Shown here: positions 34,740 to 44,674 of the stretch, in pieces
Layout of the letters: each line of letters starts with the position of its first letter
How positions within the stretch are numbered: the stretch's first letter is position 1
Assembly: GCA_003577165.1 (NCBI GenBank)
Contig: QEUM01000004.1
Coordinates: 186,001-250,000 of the forward strand
Length of the DNA: 64,000 nucleotides
Origin: Armatimonadota bacterium
GTDB lineage: Bacteria > Armatimonadota > Fimbriimonadia > Fimbriimonadales > ATM1
Direction of reading: 5' to 3'
Made by a program: the position numbers and the translations under genes
The notes under the pieces: model-generated
The model's input: only the letters and a program-made list of their open reading frames with translations
Databases searched by the model: none
Told to the model about the DNA's origin: nothing

Positions 34740-37268
34740 TTAGCCGCAGGTGACCTTACGGACGACGACGTAGTCGACGGCCGCTTCGGTGATCGAGTTG
34801 TTCGGTTGGTCGGCCGTGGAGAAGCGAATCTTGACGTTCGCGGTCGGCGTCACAAAGGCGCTCACCACGAACCTCCGCTGAATCCACGAGTTCATGCCGG
34901 TGGAGAACGGCGTGTTTTCCACGACGACCCATGTTGCTCCGCCGTCGTTCGACACTTCGACTCGGAACGTGTCATCTCCATCGTCGTTCCAGAACCACCG
35001 CCGATACTCGACGATCGCATTCGCGCCGGCGAGATTGAAGGTCGGCGAAGTGAGGTACGTGGGTCCGCCGTCGACGTCCTGATCACCGACCGCTCCTCCC
35101 ACAGCTCCCTGTCCGGTGAAGTAGCAGAAGGTGCCTGAATCCGAAGAGTCATTCTCAGGATTTGCGGGCTGGCCGTTCTGCGTCGTCCCGTTCGGGTCTG
35201 CGCGAGTCCAAGCGCCGGTTGACAGGTTGACATTCGTGACCGCCCAACCGAGGTCCGCGCTGAACGGGTCTTCGAGCGCCGTGACGATGCCGGTGCCGGC
35301 GATCGAGAAGAACGGATCGGCGCTTCCGCTGCGCGGGAACGACGACATGTGACCGGCTGTGTCGAGCGCAGTGACGTAGTACAGAACGTACGACCCGCAC
35401 TGAGGAAGCGGGAAGGAGCCCGTAAAGTCATTCGGCGAAGTCTGGAGCATCGTCGTCTCTTGCCACGCGCCTGAATTCACTCTGTAATGTAGGCGAACGG
35501 AAGAAGGATCCAGCGTTCCGGCATTGTTCGTCACTCGTACCGTGACAGGAACTCTCGCCGAGAAACTCGGGAGTTGGATGAACTCCGGCGCGAGTCTCAC
35601 GGCTTCGAAGTTGACCCAATCGAGTTGGGGCGCATACAATCGCTTCGCGCCGAATCCAGTGGCAATCTCAGTGTAGTGAGGAGTGCCGTTGTAGATGTTG
35701 CCGTCGTTGTCATCGAGTGTCAGGACGTCGATTGTCACTTCAGGTGTGATTCCGCTCGGCAGCAGCAGGATGCTGTTGAGATACCAACTGCGAACGAGGT
35801 TCATTCCTACTGTATGACCCTCAGTGATGTCCAATTCATCGAGCGTGAGCCAAAAGGCGCCGCTGATGACTTGACCGCAAAGGTGAACTCCGCCGCTGCA
35901 CGGGTAGACGACGCTGTTGTATGCGTTCCGGAGACAGCCTGAGCCCTGGCCGAAGAAGTCCTCGCCCAAGCAGGGCGAATCGCCCAAGAGCGCGGCCGTG
36001 ACGTCGGACATTCCCTCGTGGTAGTCGCCCGCAGCACCTGGGTGGCCCCTGTCGATGATGAAGTGTCCGTACTCGTGCCAGACGACGGTCGTGAACGCCG
36101 TGTTGCCGCAGCCGCCCCCTGCGCGGTAGAAGTTGATGGAACTTCCGTTGTAGAAGGCGTTGCAAGTGTCATTCAGGTTGACGTTTGCGGGAAGCGCAAC
36201 GTCGATTCCCGGATATGCGGGGTTGATTCCGTCCGCGAAGTCGTGCACCTTCTCCGTTTGGATGAAGGCGTTGACTTGCGCGGTATTGAACTCAGCCGGG
36301 GCAGAATTGAAGATGAAGTTCGCTGGGCCGGGAGGCGTCACGTTCTGGCTGAGGACCAGATTCGCTCCAGCGGTGTTGACAACCGTCACCCACCGACCTT
36401 TCAGTTCCGCATTCACTGTGACCTGAGTCGTGCCGCCGTGCGTGATCGTGAAATCGCCATTGGGGTTCGTGTAGGCGAAGTTGCCGCCGGTGATGTTCAC
36501 ACGGAGGTCGCCGAGGTTGAAGAGTTGCGGCGGGTTGTTGGGCTGATCCGGCTTCAGGCCGGGCGTTGCCCAGCCCTTCACGTTCCCGTTCACGTCGATT
36601 TCGCGCACGAGGTTCTTCCATTCCAGAACGGTACCGGTTCGTGCATCGACGTAGACTCGGTACACCGCAGGTGTGGTGAGCAGGCCGTTGTCGGCGAGAA
36701 GGCTCCACGCGACGTGGTCGGTGGTCTCGCCTTCCAAAACAACCAACTGTGGGTCTGAAAACTGGAGCGCCCAGGGCGAATCGAGTTGCGCGTAGCGAAT
36801 GGCTTGCTTGGAGGAGATCCGAGCAGAGCCTGGATCTCGCTCAATCGTGCGCACGTTGTTGGAAGCCAGCACGACCTGGTTCGTGCGATTCAACACTAAG
36901 AGGACAAGGGATCCGTGCTCAACTCGTTTGTTGCGTACGCTTTGCGAATACTCGACAGCGGTGAACTTGCCATTCATCAAGTCGGTAGATCTTCGCAGAT
37001 GAAGCGAGGACGCGCCGGGCGCGAAAATCTCGGTGTAGTTCGAAACGAAGTCGTTCGCTGCCTGGATCGGATCTGTTCCCGTTGCGAACGGTACACCCCA
37101 GATGCGGCTGACGCGCGCACCCAAGCGAAAAATTTTGACGCCGGGCGCTGCGTCCTGAAGGTCACGGATCGCGGCTTCCTGCAGAGATCGCACGTTAGGC
37201 GACCCCTGAGCGAGCAGCGACGCGCTGAACAAGGCGACAGCGGCCGCCAAAAAGGCCCTGAATTTCAT
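34740..37268 (-). CDS. Secreted gluzincin metalloprotease, M36-like, copy 1
   Basis: The protein has 842 residues. The signal peptide (1-20) is followed by an FTP-like propeptide region, then a zinc peptidase: HEYGH at about 398-402 and the third ligand Glu in YHEGMSD, as in fungalysin-like gluzincins. After it come an Ig-like domain (about 555-640) and a C-terminal beta-sandwich (about 660-842) with NDDGDDTFRVEVSNDGG and WIQRRFVVSA. It is 67% or so identical by eye to the neighbouring copy 2, with the catalytic motif at the same position. ATG 37268 has GAGGAG upstream. It probably degrades extracellular protein. Confidence 0.86.
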   Translation of the reverse strand: MKFRAFLAAAVALFSASLLAQGSPNVRSLQEAAIRDLQDAAPGVKIFRLGARVSRIWGVPFATGTDPIQAANDFVSNYTEIFAPGASSLHLRRSTDLMNGKFTAVEYSQSVRNKRVEHGSLVLLVLNRTNQVVLASNNVRTIERDPGSARISSKQAIRYAQLDSPWALQFSDPQLVVLEGETTDHVAWSLLADNGLLTTPAVYRVYVDARTGTVLEWKNLVREIDVNGNVKGWATPGLKPDQPNNPPQLFNLGDLRVNITGGNFAYTNPNGDFTITHGGTTQVTVNAELKGRWVTVVNTAGANLVLSQNVTPPGPANFIFNSAPAEFNTAQVNAFIQTEKVHDFADGINPAYPGIDVALPANVNLNDTCNAFYNGSSINFYRAGGGCGNTAFTTVVWHEYGHFIIDRGHPGAAGDYHEGMSDVTAALLGDSPCLGEDFFGQGSGCLRNAYNSVVYPCSGGVHLCGQVISGAFWLTLDELDITEGHTVGMNLVRSWYLNSILLLPSGITPEVTIDVLTLDDNDGNIYNGTPHYTEIATGFGAKRLYAPQLDWVNFEAVRLAPEFIQLPSFSARVPVTVRVTNNAGTLDPSSVRLHYRVNSGAWQETTMLQTSPNDFTGSFPLPQCGSYVLYYVTALDTAGHMSSFPRSGSADPFFSIAGTGIVTALEDPFSADLGWAVTNVNLSTGAWTRADPNGTTQNGQPANPENDSSDSGTFCYFTGQGAVGGAVGDQDVDGGPTYLTSPTFNLAGANAIVEYRRWFWNDDGDDTFRVEVSNDGGATWVVVENTPFSTGMNSWIQRRFVVSAFVTPTANVKIRFSTADQPNNSITEAAVDYVVVRKVTCG

Positions 37269-37485
37269 GAAGTTCTCCTCCTCACAACCGTAGCGGCCCG
37301 AATTAGGCCCGACTCATGGACGAGTTTCGCCCGGCGCGCCGTTCGCGCAACCGAACATGGACCGGCCTGCCGCACCCAGGTCCCAACCCTCTCCGGGGGT
37401 GGGAACCGCAAACCTGGCAAAGTTGACAGGCACGGACGGGCGGGTCCGCCGTCACGTCCCGAAGGTGCGTCTGCCGGCGGCCGGC

Positions 37486-40014
37486 TCACGGTCTGCTGAT
37501 CCTTCTCACCCGGAACCAGTCGACGCCCGCCTCGGTGACGGAGTTGTTTGGATCGTCCGAGATCGAGAATCGAACCCTGGTTTGCATAGTCGGGACGACG
37601 TATGCGCTTACGACGAACTTTCGACGTATCCACGTGTTGAATCCGGTAGCAAATGCAACTCGCTCGATGAGTCGCCAGGTTGCTCCATCGTCGTTTGAAA
37701 CCTCAACCGAGAAGTAGTCATCTCCCGCGTCATTCCACAGCCACCTCTCGTACTCGATGATCGCATTTGCATTGGAGAGGTCAATGCGAGGCGATGTCGC
37801 TCGGGTCGGACCACCGTCTACGTCAGCCGCTCCTGGAGGACCACCTGGGGAGCCCAGTCCAGTGAATAAGCAGAAGGTGCCTACATCCTCACTATCGTCT
37901 TCCGGGTTGGCGCTTTGACCGAACTCTGTTGTGCCGATGGGATCGGCGCGAGTCCATTCGCCGTCTACAGGACTTGTGCTTTCGATGCTCCATCCCGTGT
38001 CGGCATCGAACGTGTCCTCAAATGAGAGCGTGATCGACGTGCCTGATACAGTGAAGAGCGGGTCTGACGGACCTCTCTTCGGATAGGTGTTCCCGCGCCC
38101 GTAAGTGTCTTGCGCCTTTACGTAGTACTGGATGGAGGAGCCAGGAGGTGGTACGGGAAGCGAAGTTCCGAAGACGCCCGGCGACAACTGGATCATGGGC
38201 GTTTCCACCCAGTCATCTTGGTTTGTTCGCATCACGAGACGAACGGCCAGTGGATTGAGAATGCCGGAACCACTCGAAATCCGCATGGTAATCGGAATCC
38301 GCGCGCTCGCTGACGGGAGTTGAAGGAACTCTGGCGCGAGTCGCAAGGGCTCGAGCACTACCCAGTGCAAGTCGGGAGCATCGAGTCCCTTCGCGCCGAA
38401 GCCGGACGCGATCTCTCCGTAGTGGGGGGTCCCGTTACTGATGTTTCCGTCGTCATCATCAAGAGTCAAGACATCGATGGTTATCTCTGGAGTGATCCCG
38501 CTTGGCAGGAGCAAGATGCTGTTGATGTACCACTGGCGTACCAGGTCGAGGGCAGTTTCATGTCCCTCCGATAGGTCAAGGCGATCCAGGGTTAGCCAAA
38601 AGGCGCCGCTCAGCACTTGCCCGCACAGATGAACTTCGCCCGAGCACGGATATCGAACGTTGTTGTAAGCATTTCTCCCGCATCCGGCACCTTGTCCAAG
38701 GAAGTCCTCGCCCAGACATGGACTGTCGGCGATGAGCGCTGCGGTCACGTCTGCCATGCCTTCGTGATAATCGCCAGCGGCCGTCGCGTGTCCTTTGTGG
38801 ACGATGAAGTGCCCGTACTCGTGGTAGATGATCGTGGAATATGCGGTGTTGGCGCAACCGTTGCCGGCTCGGTAGAACGCTATTGAGCTTCCGGTGTAGT
38901 AGGCGCGGCAGGTGTTGTTCAAGTTAACGTAGGCTGGAAGGGCAATGTCGATTCCTGGGTAGTTTGGATTCAATTGCTTGGCAAAGTCATGGGCTCGCTC
39001 CGTGTGGACGAAGCCATTGACTTGAGCAGTGCCAAACTCTGCGGGTGGCGAGTTGAAGATGAAGTTTGCGGGGCCCGGCGGAGTAATCGTTTGAGAGAGA
39101 ACCAGGTTACTGCCGCCACCATTGGTCACGGAGACCCACTTTCCCTTCAGCTCGGCTGTTACGTTCACCGGGTCCGAGCCACCGTGCAGTATCGTGTAGG
39201 AGCCATCGCTGTTAGTGAAGGCGTAGTCGCCGCCGGCGACTGCTACGCGTAAGTCAGACAACGCAATCTCCAGTGGAGGATTGTTGGGTTGATCCGGTTT
39301 GAGACCGGGGGTTGCGAATCCCGTTACGTTTCCGTAGATATTGATTTCACGGACGAGATTTCTCCACTCGAGAACATTCGCGGTGACGGCGTCGACGAAC
39401 ACTAAGTGGGCGCTGGGCATCGAGGCCAAGCCGTTCTCGGCGTGGAAGCACCAGGCAATCCGTTCCTCTTCCTCAGATTCCCATAGGACTAACCGTGGGT
39501 CGCCGAATCGAAGCACCCATGGCGAATCCAATTGGGCCGCTTGCATGGCACGCGCTGCGGAAACGCGTGGACGGTCAGGCACCCGATCGATCGTTCGCAC
39601 TTGGCTTGACGCGAGAACAACCTCGTTCGACCGGTTTCGCACGAGCAAAACAAGCGAGCCGCGATCAACGGGCAATCCCTTTGCCACCTGCCGAAACTGG
39701 ACGGCCGTGAACTTGCCCGAGAGTAGATCCGTGATCCGTTCGATCTGGAACTCGGAGCGTCCGGGAGAGAAGATGCTCCCGAACTGGCGGACAAATGACT
39801 CAGCGGCCAAGACCGGAGAGTCGCCGGCTCCAAGCGGAACACCCCAGATGCGGCTCAATCGATGGCCAAGTCGGTAGACCTTCACACCCGGCCACCGTTC
39901 TTCGAGCTGGTGGAGAAGCTCTTGAGATGAGGGCGTCGAAGCCTTGGCAGAGACGAAGTTAGTCAGGGCAAGCAATAAGATGCCAAGAGCCACAAATGTC
40001 TGGCGCAGTATCAC
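37486..40014 (-). CDS. Secreted gluzincin metalloprotease, M36-like, copy 2
   Basis: The protein also has 842 residues, with the same domain order as copy 1 and HEYGH at the same residue (398), followed by YHEGMADVTAAL. It has a signal peptide (about 1-25), a propeptide with RIWGVPLGAGD, the peptidase and the C-terminal sandwich. The third-ligand motif reads HEGMAD instead of HEGMSD, keeping the Glu. Codon use is visibly more AT-rich than in copy 1. The start is GTG 40014 with GAGGAG 7 nt upstream. The 217-bp gap to copy 1 has a ribosome site for copy 1 but no clear terminator or gene. Confidence 0.86.
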   Translation of the reverse strand: MILRQTFVALGILLLALTNFVSAKASTPSSQELLHQLEERWPGVKVYRLGHRLSRIWGVPLGAGDSPVLAAESFVRQFGSIFSPGRSEFQIERITDLLSGKFTAVQFRQVAKGLPVDRGSLVLLVRNRSNEVVLASSQVRTIDRVPDRPRVSAARAMQAAQLDSPWVLRFGDPRLVLWESEEEERIAWCFHAENGLASMPSAHLVFVDAVTANVLEWRNLVREINIYGNVTGFATPGLKPDQPNNPPLEIALSDLRVAVAGGDYAFTNSDGSYTILHGGSDPVNVTAELKGKWVSVTNGGGSNLVLSQTITPPGPANFIFNSPPAEFGTAQVNGFVHTERAHDFAKQLNPNYPGIDIALPAYVNLNNTCRAYYTGSSIAFYRAGNGCANTAYSTIIYHEYGHFIVHKGHATAAGDYHEGMADVTAALIADSPCLGEDFLGQGAGCGRNAYNNVRYPCSGEVHLCGQVLSGAFWLTLDRLDLSEGHETALDLVRQWYINSILLLPSGITPEITIDVLTLDDDDGNISNGTPHYGEIASGFGAKGLDAPDLHWVVLEPLRLAPEFLQLPSASARIPITMRISSGSGILNPLAVRLVMRTNQDDWVETPMIQLSPGVFGTSLPVPPPGSSIQYYVKAQDTYGRGNTYPKRGPSDPLFTVSGTSITLSFEDTFDADTGWSIESTSPVDGEWTRADPIGTTEFGQSANPEDDSEDVGTFCLFTGLGSPGGPPGAADVDGGPTRATSPRIDLSNANAIIEYERWLWNDAGDDYFSVEVSNDDGATWRLIERVAFATGFNTWIRRKFVVSAYVVPTMQTRVRFSISDDPNNSVTEAGVDWFRVRRISRP

Positions 40015-40076
40015 AATCCCACTCCTCGAGGGGTCAATAAGGGCCCCGTGCGCGGCCGCGTTTGCGGCTGTCCTCG

Positions 40077-40886
40077 CTAGTCTTTTGGAGCCGCACCAAC
40101 ATACAGGATATGCTCGGCCGAACCGAGCAGCGTGGGGTCACCGCAAAACCTGGTATTTATCGCGGCCCACGCGTCGAAGGAGCGTCCGATCAGGCGGTTC
40201 ACGTTTTCGCCGAGCACACCGAGCAGACCCTCTGCAGCGTATATGCCCAGTGTTTCAAACCCCTGCGCCTCCATAAACGGAGCGATTTCCGACGGGAATT
40301 CGCAATAGGAGTCGGGGAGAGGTCCTCCACCTTCGGCTGCCCGCAGCACGCCGGTGTCGAGAAGTTCGCGAACTCGGTCGGGTTGAGCCGACGGGGCAAG
40401 GGGCGCGATCTTGGCCATTAGGCGGAGCCATGCGTATCGGCAGAGCCAAGCGGCGATGCAGCAGCCGCCAGGTCTGAGAACCCGATGCAGTTCCCGTGCG
40501 GCGGAGCGGCGTCCCTCCTCGGTGAGGATCCCATAGAACGGGCCGAGTGCGACGGCGAAGTCGAATTCGTTGTCCGGAAGCTCCGAGAGGTCTTCTGCTG
40601 AGAGGTGAAGCACGCGGTGCAGGTGGATCCCCGACCCTTCGGCTTTCGCCTTCGCGAACTCAAGGGCCGCCGAGGAGAGGTCGGCCAGAGTCACCTCGTA
40701 GCCCCGGGCGGCGAGGTCGAGAGCGTATCGGCCGGGGCCGCCGCCGAGATCGAGAACGCGAGCAGGCGGAGGCGGGGCGAACCGCTCGATCAGGCTGAGG
40801 GTGACGGCGAACTCCGTTTTCTGTCGGGTCAGCCGTTCCCACTGCTGCACGACGGTCGCGTCGTAAAAGGCCTCGACAGGCCGCAT
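40077..40886 (-). CDS. Class I SAM-dependent methyltransferase
   Basis: The protein has 269 residues. The SAM-binding motif is VLDLGGGPGRYALDLAARG (about residues 44-62), followed by the acidic loop LADLS and a motif IV FDFAVALGPFYGI, then VLRPGG. The substrate is unknown. ATG 40886 follows TAGAAT by 9 nt. It is divergent from the hydrolase gene at 40947 and lies 62 bp beyond the start of protease copy 2. Confidence 0.88.
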   Translation of the reverse strand: MRPVEAFYDATVVQQWERLTRQKTEFAVTLSLIERFAPPPPARVLDLGGGPGRYALDLAARGYEVTLADLSSAALEFAKAKAEGSGIHLHRVLHLSAEDLSELPDNEFDFAVALGPFYGILTEEGRRSAARELHRVLRPGGCCIAAWLCRYAWLRLMAKIAPLAPSAQPDRVRELLDTGVLRAAEGGGPLPDSYCEFPSEIAPFMEAQGFETLGIYAAEGLLGVLGENVNRLIGRSFDAWAAINTRFCGDPTLLGSAEHILYVGAAPKD

Positions 40887-40895
40887 CTTCTCCGC

Positions 40896-40940
40896 ATTCT
40901 ATTCCCTGGGACGTAGAATGTGGCGTAGGACGACATCGGA
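40896..40940. promoter_or_regulatory. Divergent promoter region, methyltransferase / hydrolase
   Basis: TAGAAT occurs on both strands: minus 40901-40896 (9 nt before the methyltransferase ATG) and plus 40914-40919. The rightward gene has a 27-nt gap with a CGGAGG ribosome site near 40935-40940, so it is leadered while the leftward gene is not. Confidence 0.5.
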
Positions 40941-40946
40941 GGACTA

Positions 40947-42380
40947 ATGAAAAGAGCCTGGTTGCAGATCTCTCTCGCCGGAATTGCGTGCGCCGCCTCG
41001 GCAGCGATGGCGCAAATCGAAGGGCATTGGCTGGGATCACTGCAGATCGGCAGCCTCAGCCTTCGCATCGCGCTCGAGGTGACGCGGGCGGCGGACGGTG
41101 CGTTCATCACGACGATGGACAGCCTCGATCAGGGCGTGTTCGGAATCAAGGTTGCTAAGACTGCCTTCGATGCCCCGTCCAGGGCGTTCATATTCGAGGC
41201 GCCGAATTTAGCCGCGACGTACGAGGGCATTCTCTCTTCTGACGGTAAGAAGATCTCAGGAAAGTTCACGCAGGCTGGAGTTGACCGTGAACTCATCTTT
41301 GAGAGGCAGACTTCAAAGCCGACGCTGGAACGCCCTCAAACGCCGAAGGGCCCGTTTCCTTACAAAGAGGAAGAAGTTTCTTACGAGAACAAATCGGCAG
41401 GAATCAAGATTGCGGGCACGCTCTCTTTGCCTGCAGGTGACGGGCCGTTTCCCGCAGTGCTCCTCCTCACCGGTTCTGGAGCGCAGGATCGGAACGAATC
41501 CATCATGGGGCACAAGCCGTTTTGGGTGATCGCAGACTACTTGACGCGCCGCGGAATAGCCGTGTTGCGCGTGGATGATCGCGGGGTGGGGGGAACCGGC
41601 GGAAACCTAATGGAGTCCACGTCCTCAGAATTAGCAGACGACGCTCTCGCGGGAGTCGAGTTTCTCCGGTCGCGAAGGGAAGTCGACGCAAAGCGGATCG
41701 GGTTGATCGGCCACTCGGAGGGAGGAATCATCGGCCCGCTTGCCGCGACGAAGTCCTCCAACATCGCCTTCGTCGTCATGCTTGCGGGAACGGGAGTGCC
41801 TGGTGAGGAGATTCTGTATATGCAGGGGGGGCTCATCGCAAAGGTAATGGGCGCGACGGATGAGCAGGTCGCCGAGCAGATCAGCGGTCAGAAGGAGATC
41901 TTCGCGATCCTCAAGAGCGAGAAATCCCTCGAGGAAAAGCGCTCAGAGGTCGTGGCCGTTTTGCGCAAGCGAGTCGAAGCCCTGCCAGAGGAAGAAAGGA
42001 AGTCGCTAGGCAACGTGGATGCGTATGTGATGATGCAGACAATGCAGGTGGCGAACAAGTGGTTCGTCCACTTCGTTTCCTACGACCCTCGCCCGGTCCT
42101 CAAGAAACTAAGCGTTCCGGTGTTGGTGCTCAACGGGGAGTTAGACCTTCAAGTCCCAGCCGCCCAAAATCTTCCCGAGATCCACAGATGCTTGGAGGAA
42201 GGAGGAAACTCGGATTACACGATCATCAAATTCGCTGGGCTCAATCATCTGTTCCAGTCGACGAAGACGGGATCTCCGACGGAATACGGAACGATTACCG
42301 AAACGATTTCGCCGCAGGTGCTTGGAGCGATCGGCGATTGGATCGTGAGGAAGTTTGGCGCGCCGCCGACCGCCAACTGA
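40947..42380 (+). CDS. Exported alpha/beta hydrolase, second copy
   Basis: The protein has 477 residues with a signal peptide (about 1-22, ending AMAQ). A beta-rich N-terminal domain (about 25-120) is followed by an alpha/beta hydrolase with LTGSGAQDRNE, VDDRGVGGT, nucleophile Ser257 in GHSEGG, a likely acid in NGELDLQV and the catalytic His in GLNHLFQ. It shares layout and motifs with the hydrolase at 10673-12232, so the two are probably paralogues. The substrate is unknown. Confidence 0.86.
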   Translation: MKRAWLQISLAGIACAASAAMAQIEGHWLGSLQIGSLSLRIALEVTRAADGAFITTMDSLDQGVFGIKVAKTAFDAPSRAFIFEAPNLAATYEGILSSDGKKISGKFTQAGVDRELIFERQTSKPTLERPQTPKGPFPYKEEEVSYENKSAGIKIAGTLSLPAGDGPFPAVLLLTGSGAQDRNESIMGHKPFWVIADYLTRRGIAVLRVDDRGVGGTGGNLMESTSSELADDALAGVEFLRSRREVDAKRIGLIGHSEGGIIGPLAATKSSNIAFVVMLAGTGVPGEEILYMQGGLIAKVMGATDEQVAEQISGQKEIFAILKSEKSLEEKRSEVVAVLRKRVEALPEEERKSLGNVDAYVMMQTMQVANKWFVHFVSYDPRPVLKKLSVPVLVLNGELDLQVPAAQNLPEIHRCLEEGGNSDYTIIKFAGLNHLFQSTKTGSPTEYGTITETISPQVLGAIGDWIVRKFGAPPTAN

Positions 42381-42384
42381 ACGT

Positions 42385-43662
42385 CTATTGGCTTGCCGTC
42401 TGCCACAAGACAACGGCCAACAGGAAGCCGTCGCGAGGCGCCGCCTTCGCCAGGGCGGATAGAGCCGGGCTGTTCGCCCGCTCTGCGAGCATGCGAATCG
42501 CTTCTGCTTCCTGGCCCTGGTGAAACTTGGTTAGCGCCGTAGTGAAGATGGGGTCGCCCCCCCTCGCGATCTGCACCAACTCCTTATCGAGCGCCATCGA
42601 ATCCTGAAGAATGAGGCGATAGAACTCAGCCTCGACTCCGAAGCGCACCGCGGCGCCCAGTAGGCAACGCCTCCGCGCTGTCACGGTCGTCATCCTGTTG
42701 GCAGTCTCAAGGATAAGCGCAGCGTCCTCGTCGTTGCCGACGCGGCCGAGTGCGTAAGCGAATTCGGCAGCAGAGTCGTCGACCTCGTTTTGAAGCAAGT
42801 TCCTGAGCGTTTGCGTTCCGCCTCGCAGGTTCAACTCTGCGACGGCTTCTGCGGCTGCAATCCGTACGGAAGGATATGGGTCCTCAAGGTGCTTCACCAA
42901 GACCTCCTCGCACATCGCGTTGCCGATCGTTCGAAGGGCTTGGATCGATGCTCGACGAAGTTCCGCGTCGCCGGGATGGTTTGCAGCTGCGATGAGCGAC
43001 TCAAGCGCGCGCTCATCTCCAAGTCTTCCCAGCGATCGCGCGCTCGCCCTGCGGAGTGCGGAGGACGGGTTTTCGAGAAGTTTGATAAGCGCGTCGGCGG
43101 CAGCAGGATCTCCGCTCGCACCCAGCGCATCCACCATCTCCTCTTCGACGAGATACGGGTGTGACTCGACGAGGTCGATGAGCGCTCCCGCCGCTTCCTT
43201 TCCGCCGACGGTCGAAAGCGCGACGGCGGCCTCCCTGCGGACCCGTGGAGAAGGATCCGTCAACAGCTTCACCAACTCGGACTCTGCCAAGGTCATTCCT
43301 GCCTCGCCGATTCGCTGAATTGCGAGTTGGCGTTCTGCGGCTTCGCCGGACTGAGAGAGTTTCTTCATCGCCAGCACGCCAGTGGGCCGGACGGAAGCGA
43401 CCTGTTTGATGAACGTGCGGATCGAGTGCGAGGTCGGATCTACGATTCCGAACAGGAACAGAACGGAAACGACACGAAGCAGACTGTTGACAGCGAAGAG
43501 GACGGTGTATCCGGTCGGTTCGTCGAACATCCCCTTCGAGAACTCCAGCCACACGCCGGATGCCATCGGCGCGAGACCGCCAACGACGGCGCCGAGGGCT
43601 TGCGTTAAGCCGATTGCCTGCGCGCGATGCTGCGGTTTCGCGACGGCGAGCGTGAAACTAAA
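42385..43662 (-). pseudogene. C-terminal part of a frameshifted MFS-HEAT transporter
   Basis: This frame carries the last two membrane helices of a major-facilitator transporter and then about 320 residues of HEAT-like repeats (for example PRVRREAAVALSTVGG, ALRRASARSLGRLGD, PSVRIAAAEAVAEL). It continues directly from the gene at 43658-44653 if one T of the TTT at 43660-43662 is removed: the joined sequence would then read GHVSFTLAVAKPQHR. The upstream limit given here is where the frames meet; the first ATG in this frame is only at 43566. With the N-terminal part the intact protein would have about 750 residues. Confidence 0.7.
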
Positions 43663-44653
43663 CGTGTCCCAAGATCAAAACGGTGTAGTTCCAAACGTAC
43701 GCGCCGGGCGATGTGATGGTCCACGCCAAGGGTCCAACCGCGAGAAGCGCTCCAGAGACGAACAGAACGGGCTTGTTGCCGTATTTGTCGGACAGGAATC
43801 CCCACATCGGCGCGGATGCGAGGCTTGCCGCAGCCATGAACGATCCGATGATGGTGAGGTCGATAAGCCTGAGGTCGAGCACTTCCCGTCCGTAGTAGAA
43901 GAAGAACGGGCCGCCGATCACTTGAGCGACGGTGAAAACAACGAGAAAGGTGAACAACCGCCGAAACGGTTTGTGTGAAAACGGCGCGCCTAAGGACCGA
44001 AGGCTCTCTGTCATTGTGCCGCTCGCTACCGAGGTTCTCTCCGTCGAGGGCATCCGAAGGTAGAAGATGAAGCTGATGAGTCCGCAGATGACGCCGACGG
44101 CGAAGATGATTGACAGGCCGGCGTTCGTCATCCCTGAATCGCGCATCGCGTCAGCGAACAGGCTCGTTGGAAATCCGACCGCGGCGCCGACGACGATGCC
44201 GAGGGCGAACCTTCGGCTGAAGTACCAGCCGCGGTGCGACTCCGGTACCAATTGGCTGAGCCATTGGTTATAAGTCGCATTGATCGTGAAGATGGAGACC
44301 GCTTGGAGAACGATGCAGGCGAACAGGATCTCCAGGCGGGGCCATGAAGGAGGCAAGAGGGGAAGAAAGATGACGGGAATCCAGAAGAGCCGCCACAAAA
44401 GCCCACCGACGGCGACGAACGACTTGTAGTTCTTCTGCCGCTCTCCAAGAATGCTGCCTGGAATCATGAGGATTCCGAGAATCGCAGGCAGTGCGCTCAA
44501 CCATGCGCGAATTCGGTCATCGGACGTCAACTGACGGATGAACTCCTGCAGGAAACTGCCAGCGACGAGAGCTCCGAACACCGTGGCGAACGCCATATCC
44601 AGGTTGGCGTTTCGGAGCGCGTGGTAGCGCTCAAGCCGATTCGGTTCCGCCAT
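43658..44653 (-). pseudogene. N-terminal part of a frameshifted MFS-HEAT transporter
   Basis: The frame encodes 331 residues with about 10 membrane helices of a major-facilitator transporter, including the inter-helix segment GFLSDKYGNKP. It stops at TAG 43658-43660 just where helix 11 should begin; the rest continues one frame away (see 42385-43662). The junction sequence is GTT-TAG-TTT, so a +1 slip would rescue the full protein. Start ATG 44653 is 22 bp after the acetyltransferase stop, so it is in that operon. The substrate is unknown. Confidence 0.72.
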
Positions 44654-44674
44654 GGTTCGGCCGAATCCTACCTT

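Noticed and set aside
37269-37485. A small gene between the two metalloproteases
   Set aside because: Frames here run out of or into the flanking genes and give low-complexity Arg/Pro-rich sequence; only the ribosome site for copy 1 is supported.
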